This document shows positions 1 to 7,256 of a stretch of DNA of 21,658 nucleotides, one piece after another. This stretch comes from Planctomycetaceae bacterium (GTDB lineage Bacteria > Planctomycetota > Planctomycetia > Planctomycetales > Planctomycetaceae), in assembly GCA_029259875.1 (NCBI GenBank), contig JAJDEK010000172.1, positions 1 to 21,658 on the forward strand, written 5' to 3'. Both the position numbers and the translations under genes were made by a program. The notes under the pieces were generated by a model. That model was not told the origin of the DNA. It saw nothing but the letters and a program-made list of their open reading frames with translations, and searched no databases. Numbering within the stretch: the first letter of the stretch is position 1; the number at the start of each line of letters is the position of its first letter.

Positions 1-188
1 ATCCCTTCTAACTCGACTAATGCTTCACGAACCGGGCTGGCACTCACGTTCCATTCCTTGGCTAATGATTGCACTGTCATTCTTTGATTGGGCTGATACT
101 CTCCTTGAAAAAATTTGACGAGAACTTGTTGTACTAAAGTCTGTCGCCGGGAACCGTGAACCAATTGTTTTGAAACGACTGAAGCCAT
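1..188 (-). CDS. GntR-family transcriptional regulator, N-terminal fragment
   Basis: The first 62 codons of a gene cut by the left edge. Translation from the ATG at 188-186 begins MASVVSKQLVHGSRRQTLVQ and continues into a winged helix-turn-helix: the GEYQPNQRMTVQSLAKEWNV segment followed by SASPVREALVELEG. The S-x-x-PVREAL-x-x-LE motif is the recognition-helix signature of the GntR superfamily, most like the FadR/FCD branch. Members bind DNA as dimers through this domain and sense a small metabolite through a C-terminal domain, which is outside the window, so the ligand cannot be predicted. No strong Shine-Dalgarno site precedes the ATG (only GTGAG nearby). The gene lies downstream of and in the same direction as the DUF1501 gene, 217 bp away, with inverted repeats in between that may be its operator. 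The family call is fairly sure; the subfamily is not. Confidence 0.82.
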   Translation of the reverse strand, partial: MASVVSKQLVHGSRRQTLVQQVLVKFFQGEYQPNQRMTVQSLAKEWNVSASPVREALVELEG

Positions 189-222
189 TAATAATTACTC
201 ACAAAGGTGGCAAACATAAAAA

Positions 223-265
223 GTGATCGCAACGTTTTCTTTAAGCTCATTTTATCAGCGATCAC
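223..265. promoter_or_regulatory. Inverted repeat upstream of the GntR regulator (operator or terminator)
   Basis: GTGATCGC at 223-230 and its exact reverse complement GCGATCAC at 258-265 are separated by 27 bases, 35 to 77 bp upstream of the regulator start. A second perfect 10-bp palindrome, ATAGATCTAT, lies at 269-278. Read on the minus strand, the right-hand arm is followed by TTTTT, so the structure could also end transcription of the DUF1501 operon, although a 27-nt loop is long for that. GntR-type dimers bind short palindromes and often control their own gene, so an operator role is a reasonable inference, not something the sequence proves. Confidence 0.35.
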
Positions 266-405
266 AATATAGATCTATGAAAAACACCACCTAAATGTAC
301 TGTAGATTGGGTCTAGTAACTAGAAAGGAGGATGCTAAAGACGTTTTTGCATAAATCTCTCCTCAATTCGTGCTTCGCAAATGTGTAAAGTAGGTATGTA
401 TCGTT

Positions 406-1923
406 TCACAATAAGATCTCTTTAATCACCGCACCATGCACATCGGTAAGACGACGTTCCAGCCCATTATGATAAAAAGTGAGTCGCTCATGATCGAGAC
501 CAAGCAGATGTAAAATGGTCGCATGGAAGTCATGTACGGTAACCACGTTTTCAACTGCTTTATAACCGAACTCATCAGTCGCACCGAATGTATAAGGTGC
601 TTTCACACCCGCTCCTGCTAACCAACAGGTGAAACCTTCCGGGTTGTGGTCTCGACCGCTGGCACCTTTTTGAAAGGTAGGCATGCGACCAAATTCGGTA
701 CACCAGACAACAAGCGTGTCCTTGAGCAACCCACGCTGTTTAAGATCTTTGATCAATGCCGCCGTCGGTTGATCTAAAACTGGACCGTGAACATTATACT
801 GATCCGCAATTTTTTTATGTCCGTCCCAATTACTGACGCCTTCGCCTCCTGTTTGATACGCACCATTGAAAAGTTGTACAAATCGAACTCCCTTCTCTAT
901 GAGTCGACGTGCCAGTAAACAATTTTTTGCATAGGAAGCCTTGAGTTTATTCTTGGTGTCATCAATCCCATACATACTTAAAGTTGAAGCAGACTCTTGC
1001 GTGAGGTCGCTTATCTCTGGGACACTCAATTGCATTTTTGCTGCCAGTTCGTAACTCGAAATCCGTGCCGCCAATTCGGTGTCGCCTGGAAAACGCTCCA
1101 GATGCTGCGCATTCAAGCGCTGGAGATAATCGCGCGTCGCCTCATCTGTTTTCGCGCTAATTGAGCGAGGCCGATTCAAATTCCTGATTGGTTGAGCGGC
1201 ATTGAAATCCGTTCCCTGAAACGCGGCAGGCAAAAATCCAGGCCCCCAGTTATTCACGGAAGCCTGTGGGGTGCCCCGTGGATCGGGTATTGCCACATAG
1301 GCGGGTAGATCACTGTTTTCACTGCCTAGGGCATAACTCGTCCAAGCTCCCATGCTCGGGAATCCATCGAGAGTGAAACCGGTTGACATGTAATTCTCAC
1401 CCGGACCATGCGTATTCGTTTTGCCTTTGATCGAATGCAAGAAGCAGATGTCATCAGCCAAGTCACCCAAATGCGGGACAAGATCAGAAATCATTTTTCC
1501 GGACTCGCCGCTTGGCTTGAACTTCCAGGGACTCCGGGTGAGATTTCCTTGCTGGCCTTGGAACGTCACAAGCTTATCGCCGCCCGGCATCGGTTTGCCG
1601 TGCAGCTTGATCAGCTCGGGTTTATAATCGAATGTGTCAAGGTGACTGCAAGCACCGGAGCAAAATATTACGAGGACATTCTTGGCAGCTGCCGGAAAAT
1701 GCGTATCTCGTGACGCAAATGGATTCCCAGCGTCGATCTCTGGTCGAATGGGAGATTTTCCTCCAACGGTGCGGCTTGATTCCTTGTTCGCAGCCAAGAG
1801 TTGGTGCTGAGCCAACATGGCCGACAGTGCAATGCTGCTGAGACCGGTGGCTGTCTGATTCAGGAAACCTCTCCGGTTCAGAAGATGATGACTCGCTGGA
1901 AAACCAGGGTTTGAAGTATTCAT
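406..1923 (-). CDS. DUF1501 family protein (sulfatase/alkaline-phosphatase-like fold), Tat-exported
   Basis: A 505-residue protein. The N-terminus has a twin-arginine signal: NRRGFL at residues 16-21 followed by a hydrophobic stretch to about residue 45, so export as a folded protein is expected. The mature part shows the DUF1501 landmarks: [20 protein letters not shown] near residue 83 (usually ...GGxSHxDTFDxKP), then [39 protein letters not shown], and near the C-terminus [12 protein letters not shown] with [22 protein letters not shown]1501 belongs to the alkaline-phosphatase/sulfatase superfamily, but its reaction is not established. It is routinely encoded next to PSD1-type cytochrome proteins in planctomycetes and Verrucomicrobia; here it starts 32 bp after the PSD1 stop. 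The position after a cytochrome-domain protein suggests shared extracytoplasmic work, possibly on polymers; that is inference. Length is normal and nothing is broken. Confidence 0.93.
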   Translation of the reverse strand: MNTSNPGFPASHHLLNRRGFLNQTATGLSSIALSAMLAQHQLLAANKESSRTVGGKSPIRPEIDAGNPFASRDTHFPAAAKNVLVIFCSGACSHLDTFDYKPELIKLHGKPMPGGDKLVTFQGQQGNLTRSPWKFKPSGESGKMISDLVPHLGDLADDICFLHSIKGKTNTHGPGENYMSTGFTLDGFPSMGAWTSYALGSENSDLPAYVAIPDPRGTPQASVNNWGPGFLPAAFQGTDFNAAQPIRNLNRPRSISAKTDEATRDYLQRLNAQHLERFPGDTELAARISSYELAAKMQLSVPEISDLTQESASTLSMYGIDDTKNKLKASYAKNCLLARRLIEKGVRFVQLFNGAYQTGGEGVSNWDGHKKIADQYNVHGPVLDQPTAALIKDLKQRGLLKDTLVVWCTEFGRMPTFQKGASGRDHNPEGFTCWLAGAGVKAPYTFGATDEFGYKAVENVVTVHDFHATILHLLGLDHERLTFYHNGLERRLTDVHGAVIKEILL

Positions 1924-1955
1924 AATATTGACTCGTCGCTGGAATTAGGACCGGG

Positions 1956-4900
1956 TTATTGAAGAAACAATAATTCATTGCTATTCAAAATCGCCCGGCA
2001 AAAGGCGGGAAGTTGATGCTGGGAAATAAATTTTACAGCTTCGGCCTGTTCCGTTTTTGTGGGAACACGCGAGAAGCAAAGTTCAAAAGCAAGCTTAATC
2101 TGCGCGGGAATATTATTCGGCTGCTCCGATTTCAAGCGTTTCGAGAACAGTTCTGCCTGTTGAAGCAGAAACTCGCTGTTAAATAGATTCAAGGCCTGGA
2201 GTGGTGTTGTCGATCGGCTACGCTTGGCGACGGAACTGGCAGCATCGGGGCAATCAAACAGACCAAACACGGAATCCTGTTCCATGCGAACTTTGGTCAT
2301 ATAAATCATGCGACGCCAATCCTCCGGCCCATAGGATTTCTTGGGGTGGTAATGTCGCACATTCTCTGCATCAACTTCAAACGCACTGAATCCAGAGCCA
2401 CCCCTGCGAAGTTCCAAAACACCCGTGATCGACAAAATAGAATCGCGAATAGGTTCTGCTTCCAACCGCCGTGGTGGAAATCGCCACCAATATTGGGATG
2501 CAGCATCAATCTGGATCGCTTTCAAATTTGGCTTGCCTGATTGCTGGTATGTGGCAGAAGTTAAAATAAGGCGATGAATATGCTTCAATGACCAATTGTG
2601 TGTAATGAGTTCTCTCGCGAGCCAGTCGAGCAGTTCAGGATGAGTCGGTGGCACACCACCTGAACCGAAATCACTGGGAGTCGTTACTAAGCCCTGACCA
2701 AAATGAAACTGCCAGATTCGATTAACGATCACTCGCGCTGTAAGGGGATTCTTTGCAGAGGCGACCCATTCAGCCAATCGTTTTCTGCGTTTGCGCTCGG
2801 GAGTATCTGCCTTGAGATTGAGTTTCGTGAAAATTTCAGGTGCATCAGGCAATACCTGTTCTCGTTTGGCCAATGGTTCTCCCCGATACAGACGATGGGT
2901 CGGGCCAGGCTGCTCAAACTTGCCTGCATAAACGCTTGATGTTGTCTGAAAAGAAGCCAACACGTCCTGAGCCGTTTTCAGTTCAGACAGCAACTGCTTT
3001 CCGATTCTTGCTTGTTGAGATGGAAGGTGATCAAATCGGTAATCGGCATCTGCCGAATACAAAGTGGACGCCGGCAAAGAAAATGGCATCCGATCATGTG
3101 AACTGGCAACCGTTTTACAATTTTCTCCAGTAGAAGATACCTCTATTAAATAATTGATGGGCAGACGGTCGGAGTATCTTCCCTCTCGGTCACGGGCCCA
3201 ATCAATTCGATTAATGATTGTCGGTTTGGCTAACTCAATCTGCACCCAACCTGTGCCGTTTTCGTTTGAAATCCAACTGTGAGCATTGCCATATTTTCCA
3301 TCGTTGACGTGTTTGAGTTGATGTATCGGATGGCCGGGCAAAGTACTGGAGCAAGTCGCAACAACTCCTGCATCGGCTAAAGCGACGTTCACACCACGCG
3401 AAAAGATTTCGAGTTCATCCAGACAGGGGGCTGAGCTGTTTGTTGCTTGTACCGTAAAACGGACAAATTTTGCTTCGATGGGAACAATGCGTTCCACATT
3501 GCGTTTTGACTGAACAGGCTTTCGAAATGCAGGCTTAATTGGATTTTCTGCAAGGCTAGACTGCTCAACAGCTTCAAACAAGACCACATCAGCGGTAACT
3601 GCTGTTCCCGTTTTCCCACTAATCAATAATAGCGCCTGATGCTTCTGAAGCGTAAAGATCCCCGCATGGTAAAAGCCACTCCATAAACTCTTTTTGCCAG
3701 CGGGATTTGTTCCATCCGCAAATTTTTTCTGATCTACCAGGGCAATGTGTTCCCAGTCATCCTGAGTTTCAGGATTACCATCATGGTCTAAGACATAACG
3801 TACGTCAGTACAATGTGTCTCCCAACCACAGCCCCAGGAAAGCCAGAGGCGACACTCTCCAGTGATCCCTGGTCTCCAGGCCATCACAGGTTTGCCGGGT
3901 TGCACTTTCCACCAGCTGTATTTTCTCCCACTGAGATTTGGCGAACGCTCCCGGCTTCCGGGATCGTTCTGTTCTCCTTGCGCAGTTCCAGGCGGATTAT
4001 TCCCCCGCCCTGCAATCGGTTTTAACAATTCCACTTGAGCCGGTTGATTTTCTGGGTTGTCTAATACTGGCTCATCGTCCAAAAGTACAAATTGGCTGGG
4101 AGCTGACTTGGGAAGATATTTTTCCAATTCCTTTTTCAACGTTATGATCTGCTGCTGCCTGCGATCAATTTCCTTTTGTTTCGAAGCAGGTACGGGCAGT
4201 GTTCGATCACCATGTTTTACTCCCGCAAAGATGGCTTGCATGGAGTAGTAATCTCTCTGAGTGATCGGATCAAATTTATGATTATGGCAGCGGGCACAAC
4301 CGATGGTCAAACCGAGAAATGCAGTCCCGGTTGTGTTGATCATGTCGTCCAGTTCATTTTGCCGCTGCATTAATGTGAGATTGATATCAGGACTTTTAAC
4401 AAGATCATACGGTCCCGCAACAAGGTACCCAGTTCCGACAGGATTACCAAAACTGTCACCGGCAATCTGTTCCTTTATAAACTGATCGTATGGCTTATCC
4501 TCGTTGAAAGATTGGATGACATAATCACGGAATGGCCAAGCGTGAGGACGTTCCCGGTTTGTTTCAAAGCCATGCGTTTCCGCGAAACGGACCAGATCAA
4601 GCCAATGTCTGGCCCAGCGTTCCCCATAATGGGGGCTTTTCAGTGTTGCTTCTACCAACTTCTGATACGCGGTTGCCGAATCATCCTTGAGGAATTGTTG
4701 TACCTGCTCAGGTGTGGGCGGCAAACCAAGAACATCAAGAAAGATTCTACGAATTAATGTTCGTCGATCCGCAACAGTATTGTGTGGAAGTTGCTTCTCT
4801 CCGAGTTTCTTTAAAATAAAAGCATCGACACCATTAATGACCCAATCATCCTTAATTTTTGGTGGAGCCACTTTTGCTAATGGCTGAAATGACCAATGAC

Positions 4901-5327
4901 TGCTTGTTAGCTTCTCTTGCTTAATGACGCCATTGGGACCAGGCCAGGGAGCGCCCTGATCGATCCACGTTTCCAGTAGACGAATTTGTGCATCTGAAAG
5001 CCGATCTTTTTCATCAGGCGGCATCAAATGTCCGGCTTCCTCACCACGCACCAATTTGATTAAATGGCTTTTTCCTCCTTGTCCGGAAATAATCGCAGGC
5101 TCGCCTGATTCGCCGCCGCGAATTAGCGCGGACTTACGATCCAATCGAAACTTGCTTTCCTGTGTATTCTCATCATGGCAATCAAAACAATTCGCCTGAA
5201 AAATTGGCAAGATTTGTTTTTCAAAGTCAACTCTCTTTTGTACCAAATCCTGCGTTTCCACCCCGAAGGTGAGTGCAGAGAAGAACAAAACGAAAAGGAA
5301 CGCAGTGGCCAAGTAACGTATGGTCAT
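1956..5327 (-). CDS. PSD1-type protein: planctomycete cytochrome C + DUF1549 + DUF1553, with golvesin-like and discoidin-like inserts
   Basis: Read from the ATG at 5327 this is 1123 residues; a TTG six codons upstream (5345) keeps the frame open, but the ATG directly precedes a proper signal peptide (MTIRYLATAFLFVLFFSALT). Domains in order, numbered from that ATG: a heme-binding planctomycete cytochrome domain with CFDCH at 47-51 and the distal MPPDEK near 102; DUF1549 (about 164-375), containing a second CxxCH (C343, C346, H347) followed by NHKFDPI; a short charged helix near 385-405; a golvesin-like beta-sandwich (about 467-586, ending TADVVLFEA); an F5/8-type C (discoidin-like) region (about 605-745); DUF1553 (about 848-1110) with NPLTARVIVNRIWQFHFG and STTPLQALNLFN. 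These proteins are exported and may bind heme covalently. Substrate and reaction are unknown; the two extra domains suggest carbohydrate or surface binding. It sits 66 bp after the lipoprotein stop and 32 bp before the DUF1501 gene, as one transcription unit. Confidence 0.94.
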   Translation of the reverse strand: MTIRYLATAFLFVLFFSALTFGVETQDLVQKRVDFEKQILPIFQANCFDCHDENTQESKFRLDRKSALIRGGESGEPAIISGQGGKSHLIKLVRGEEAGHLMPPDEKDRLSDAQIRLLETWIDQGAPWPGPNGVIKQEKLTSSHWSFQPLAKVAPPKIKDDWVINGVDAFILKKLGEKQLPHNTVADRRTLIRRIFLDVLGLPPTPEQVQQFLKDDSATAYQKLVEATLKSPHYGERWARHWLDLVRFAETHGFETNRERPHAWPFRDYVIQSFNEDKPYDQFIKEQIAGDSFGNPVGTGYLVAGPYDLVKSPDINLTLMQRQNELDDMINTTGTAFLGLTIGCARCHNHKFDPITQRDYYSMQAIFAGVKHGDRTLPVPASKQKEIDRRQQQIITLKKELEKYLPKSAPSQFVLLDDEPVLDNPENQPAQVELLKPIAGRGNNPPGTAQGEQNDPGSRERSPNLSGRKYSWWKVQPGKPVMAWRPGITGECRLWLSWGCGWETHCTDVRYVLDHDGNPETQDDWEHIALVDQKKFADGTNPAGKKSLWSGFYHAGIFTLQKHQALLLISGKTGTAVTADVVLFEAVEQSSLAENPIKPAFRKPVQSKRNVERIVPIEAKFVRFTVQATNSSAPCLDELEIFSRGVNVALADAGVVATCSSTLPGHPIHQLKHVNDGKYGNAHSWISNENGTGWVQIELAKPTIINRIDWARDREGRYSDRLPINYLIEVSSTGENCKTVASSHDRMPFSLPASTLYSADADYRFDHLPSQQARIGKQLLSELKTAQDVLASFQTTSSVYAGKFEQPGPTHRLYRGEPLAKREQVLPDAPEIFTKLNLKADTPERKRRKRLAEWVASAKNPLTARVIVNRIWQFHFGQGLVTTPSDFGSGGVPPTHPELLDWLARELITHNWSLKHIHRLILTSATYQQSGKPNLKAIQIDAASQYWWRFPPRRLEAEPIRDSILSITGVLELRRGGSGFSAFEVDAENVRHYHPKKSYGPEDWRRMIYMTKVRMEQDSVFGLFDCPDAASSVAKRSRSTTPLQALNLFNSEFLLQQAELFSKRLKSEQPNNIPAQIKLAFELCFSRVPTKTEQAEAVKFISQHQLPAFCRAILNSNELLFLQ

Positions 5328-5393
5328 AATTGATGCTTCGTGCAATGTTTAAAATTACTTTTCGTGAATACAGGATTACTACAAGTTAATTTA

Positions 5394-5816
5394 CTACTTC
5401 TTCAGATCAAAAGCGAATTTGTTCTCTCCATCAGCATTCACGGTGGCTGAAAGACCCGACTTTTTCAGATCGCCATACTTTTCAGGAATGACTGACTTCT
5501 GTTTTGCATAAATGTCAGCTTCTTTTTTTGCCGTTGATGCTACCTTGGAAATAATCACAGTATGTGGACCGGGAAGCGCTCCATCCTCGATGTCAAATGT
5601 TCTCAGGACAAAATGCCCGTTCGCATCTGTAAACCCTGAGGCAGGACGTCCGCTTTCGGGAATAAAGGAAACGCTGGCTTCTGCCAAGGGTTGATTCTCA
5701 AAAGTGACAGTTCCTTCTGCCTTCGCGATTTGTGGCCTGTCTGCTCCGGAACCACAACCCACTAATAGAATCGCAATTCCTACTATAAAGTGATGAATAA
5801 AAAGAAATCTAGCCAT
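5394..5816 (-). CDS. Small lipoprotein with carboxypeptidase-regulatory/transthyretin-like domain
   Basis: From the ATG at 5816 the product is 140 residues; an in-frame ATG 12 codons upstream (5852) exists, but 5816 has a good ribosome site (AGTGAGGGG just upstream) and gives a clean lipoprotein signal. The signal is MARFLFIHHFIVGIAILLVGC, with LVGC (18-21) as lipobox and Cys21 as the predicted lipidated residue. The rest is one small beta-rich domain: AEGTVTFENQPLAEASVSFI, then GRPASGFTDANGHFVLRTF and LPGPHTVIISKV. The pattern G-x-V-x-x-x-G/N-x-P-L followed by T-D-x-x-G-x-F is that of carboxypeptidase-regulatory-like or transthyretin-like domains in the many small planctomycete lipoproteins. 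These commonly lie next to DUF1559 genes, as here. No enzymatic motif is present; a structural or binding role at the cell surface is inferred. Confidence 0.85.
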   Translation of the reverse strand: MARFLFIHHFIVGIAILLVGCGSGADRPQIAKAEGTVTFENQPLAEASVSFIPESGRPASGFTDANGHFVLRTFDIEDGALPGPHTVIISKVASTAKKEADIYAKQKSVIPEKYGDLKKSGLSATVNADGENKFAFDLKK

Positions 5817-5819
5817 TTT

Positions 5820-5828
5820 CCCCTCACT
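5820..5828 (-). promoter_or_regulatory. Ribosome binding site deciding the lipoprotein start
   Basis: On the minus strand the bases read AGTGAGGGG immediately upstream of the ATG at 5816-5814, with three bases between. It lies inside the longer reading frame beginning at 5852 and favours the shorter, lipobox-compatible start. Confidence 0.6.
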
Positions 5829-5896
5829 TGAAAAAAAACGAATTACAGGCATCGGTAATGACCTGCAAGAGTCAGACTAAAAAACGATTAAAGTAT

Positions 5897-5949
5897 CCTG
5901 ATCAAAGTGGGTGGTAGATCAACACCATTTTTCAGTCACATTGATCAGG
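5897..5949 (-). terminator. Long imperfect hairpin between DUF1559 and lipoprotein genes
   Basis: Bases 5897-5909 (CCTGATCAAAGTG) pair with 5937-5949 across 13 positions with a single mismatch; inside the loop GGTG (5910-5913) can pair with CACC (5923-5926). Read in the direction of the flanking genes, the stem is followed by ATACTTTAATCGTTTTTT, a loose U-rich tract. It may act as a partial terminator that lowers expression of the downstream lipoprotein/PSD1/DUF1501 genes relative to DUF1559, or as an RNA-stabilising 3' hairpin. A smaller inverted repeat, CAGGT/ACCTG (5957-5974), lies directly after the DUF1559 stop codon. Confidence 0.4.
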
Positions 5950-5975
5950 GTTTAATCAGGTAAGTAGTAACCTGT

Positions 5976-6947
5976 TTAGAATTCACCGACCACTTCACCA
6001 TCCCGACGATCTCCGAGCCTCTGGTATGTTACCATGTCAAGATTTTCACTCAAAAAACGTACCGAGCCATCACAAAGCAAAAAGTGCGCCCCACCAACGT
6101 GCAGTGATTTAAAACCCTGACTATTACCCCATTGGCCTGTAAACCAGTTTGGTGTTCCGCTGGTAGCTCCCGGACTGTCCTCACAAGTATCGAAATTAAT
6201 CGCGACTCCCGTGCCGGTATACATCGTATTCACATGCATCCAGCCATTGCGAACATGATCAGAACATTCGGGACGGACTTCACCCATCGCAATCGTATTT
6301 GTTGTTCCATCTGTGATATCACGGATTCTGGCAGCCCAGGACATGTGGCCAATCACACCTGAAATTTCTCTTGGATTCAGTGTATCAGCACGTGTTATTG
6401 GACCATTTCCAAAATGATTGTTATGCGTTCCACCTGGACCATTAGCCTGGCTTCCCATAGAAGCTGAATAATTTGAAACCGCACGGTTTTGACCATTTGT
6501 TGTTCCATCCAGGCTCATACCATTAGCCCACACACCACTATGCGTATCAGAGGGGCAAATAAATGCTGCGATCACAACTTCATATGCTGGTTGGCCACTT
6601 GGTGTGACGCCTTGATGCGCCGGATCTAAAGTGAAGTTTAAGGAATTATAAAGTGGCGCTTGCTCGAGATAAGGTAGCAGGTGCACTAACCAACTTCCTC
6701 CATGATCTGAATTGATAGCCCCCCAAGTCTTATTTGTATGAATGGTACAAGGGAACTGCTTATGTGTGTCATGATAATTGTGTAAAGCAATTCCCAATTG
6801 CTTCAAATTATTCTTACATGTGCTTCGTCGCGCGGCTTCACGCGCTTGTTGCACAGCAGGTAAAAGTAGTGCGATCAGAATGGCAATAATCGCAATCACA
6901 ACCAATAGTTCGATGAGCGTGAATCCAACTCTCGCTTGTTTTGGCAT
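5976..6947 (-). CDS. DUF1559 prepilin-like protein
   Basis: A 323-residue protein with a type IV prepilin/type II pseudopilin N-terminus: MPKQARVG then FTLIELLVVIAIIAILIALL. Cleavage by a prepilin peptidase would fall between Gly8 and Phe9; Glu13 is the conserved fifth residue of the mature helix. The helix leads into QQAREAARRSTCKNNLKQLGIALHNYHDT, the usual start of DUF1559. The C-terminus carries the H-X9-DG signature (His283, Asp293-Gly294), followed by VRFLSENLD. Such proteins occur in dozens of copies per planctomycete genome and are thought to form surface or periplasmic pseudopilus-like structures; individual roles are unknown. The start has a good ribosome site (GGAGA at 6957-6953, five bases from the ATG). 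It is the first gene of the minus-strand unit and probably the most strongly transcribed. Confidence 0.95.
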   Translation of the reverse strand: MPKQARVGFTLIELLVVIAIIAILIALLLPAVQQAREAARRSTCKNNLKQLGIALHNYHDTHKQFPCTIHTNKTWGAINSDHGGSWLVHLLPYLEQAPLYNSLNFTLDPAHQGVTPSGQPAYEVVIAAFICPSDTHSGVWANGMSLDGTTNGQNRAVSNYSASMGSQANGPGGTHNNHFGNGPITRADTLNPREISGVIGHMSWAARIRDITDGTTNTIAMGEVRPECSDHVRNGWMHVNTMYTGTGVAINFDTCEDSPGATSGTPNWFTGQWGNSQGFKSLHVGGAHFLLCDGSVRFLSENLDMVTYQRLGDRRDGEVVGEF

Positions 6948-7012
6948 TACTTTCTCCAGTAGATAATGAATGATTTCTATTTCAGTTCAAAAGAACAGTA
7001 TTAACACATATA

Positions 7013-7041
7013 ATTTAAAAAAATAGTATTGAATAAGTCAA
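7013..7041 (-). promoter_or_regulatory. Candidate sigma70-type promoter of the DUF1559 operon
   Basis: On the minus strand TTGACT (7041-7036) and TTAAAT (7018-7013) are separated by 17 bases in a very AT-rich intergenic stretch. This matches the -35 consensus at 5 of 6 and the -10 consensus at 4 of 6 positions. Transcription would start near 7005, leaving a leader of about 58 bases. Such AT-rich DNA gives frequent chance matches, so this is only a candidate. Confidence 0.35.
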
Positions 7042-7088
7042 TAAAAATCTATTATTTATTATAATTATATATAATCACAATAGTACAC

Positions 7089-7131
7089 GAACGATCAAAA
7101 CTCCTTAAATTCAGGGAAGTTTTGATCGTTC
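7089..7131. promoter_or_regulatory. Perfect 14-bp inverted repeat in front of the esterase gene
   Basis: GAACGATCAAAACT (7089-7102) and AGTTTTGATCGTTC (7118-7131) are exact reverse complements with a 15-base loop; CC/GG pairs inside the loop could extend the stem. A TATAAT hexamer lies at 7070-7075 on the plus strand, which would put a transcript start near 7082 and this hairpin at the very 5' end of the esterase mRNA. It lies between two divergent genes, so it could be an operator for one or both, or an mRNA-stabilising 5' stem-loop. No U-run follows on the plus strand (CAAAAAG) and none on the minus strand, so it is not an ordinary terminator. Confidence 0.55.
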
Positions 7132-7185
7132 AAAAAGATCTCAGAAGCAAAAAACGCACAAGATTAAAAAAGATAGGAAAACCTG

Positions 7186-7200
7186 CCCCGCTTTCCGGGG
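7186..7200 (+). other. Small GC-rich hairpin in the esterase leader
   Basis: CCCCG (7186-7190) and CGGGG (7196-7200) enclose the loop CTTTC and are followed by TTAATTCTCT. It stands out in an AT-rich leader and, with the 14-bp inverted repeat upstream, makes the esterase leader look structured. The weak T-rich tail would allow an attenuator-like role, but a 5-bp stem may also be chance. Confidence 0.3.
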
Positions 7201-7256
7201 TTAATTCTCTCACAAATACTATCTTTCACTTACGTACGTGCATTTGGGGACCCATG

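Noticed and set aside
335..352. Five-codon minus-strand frame MQKRL behind a strong GAGGAGAG ribosome-like site
   Set aside because: Too short to judge, unrelated to the GntR start 147 bp away, and no leader-peptide logic visible.
332..388. Plus-strand 18-codon frame starting right after AAAGGAGG
   Set aside because: The ribosome-like site touches the ATG with no spacer, and the peptide matches nothing I know.
1408..1713. Plus-strand 101-residue frame within the DUF1501 gene
   Set aside because: It is antisense to a clearly conserved protein and has no family motifs.
5328..5345. TTG start six codons upstream of the PSD1 ATG
   Set aside because: No ribosome site, and the ATG at 5327 gives a cleaner signal peptide.
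7122..7256. 45-residue N-terminal extension of the esterase from a TTG
   Set aside because: Starts inside the inverted repeat, is lysine/arginine-rich and precedes the real signal peptide; GGGGA supports the later ATG.
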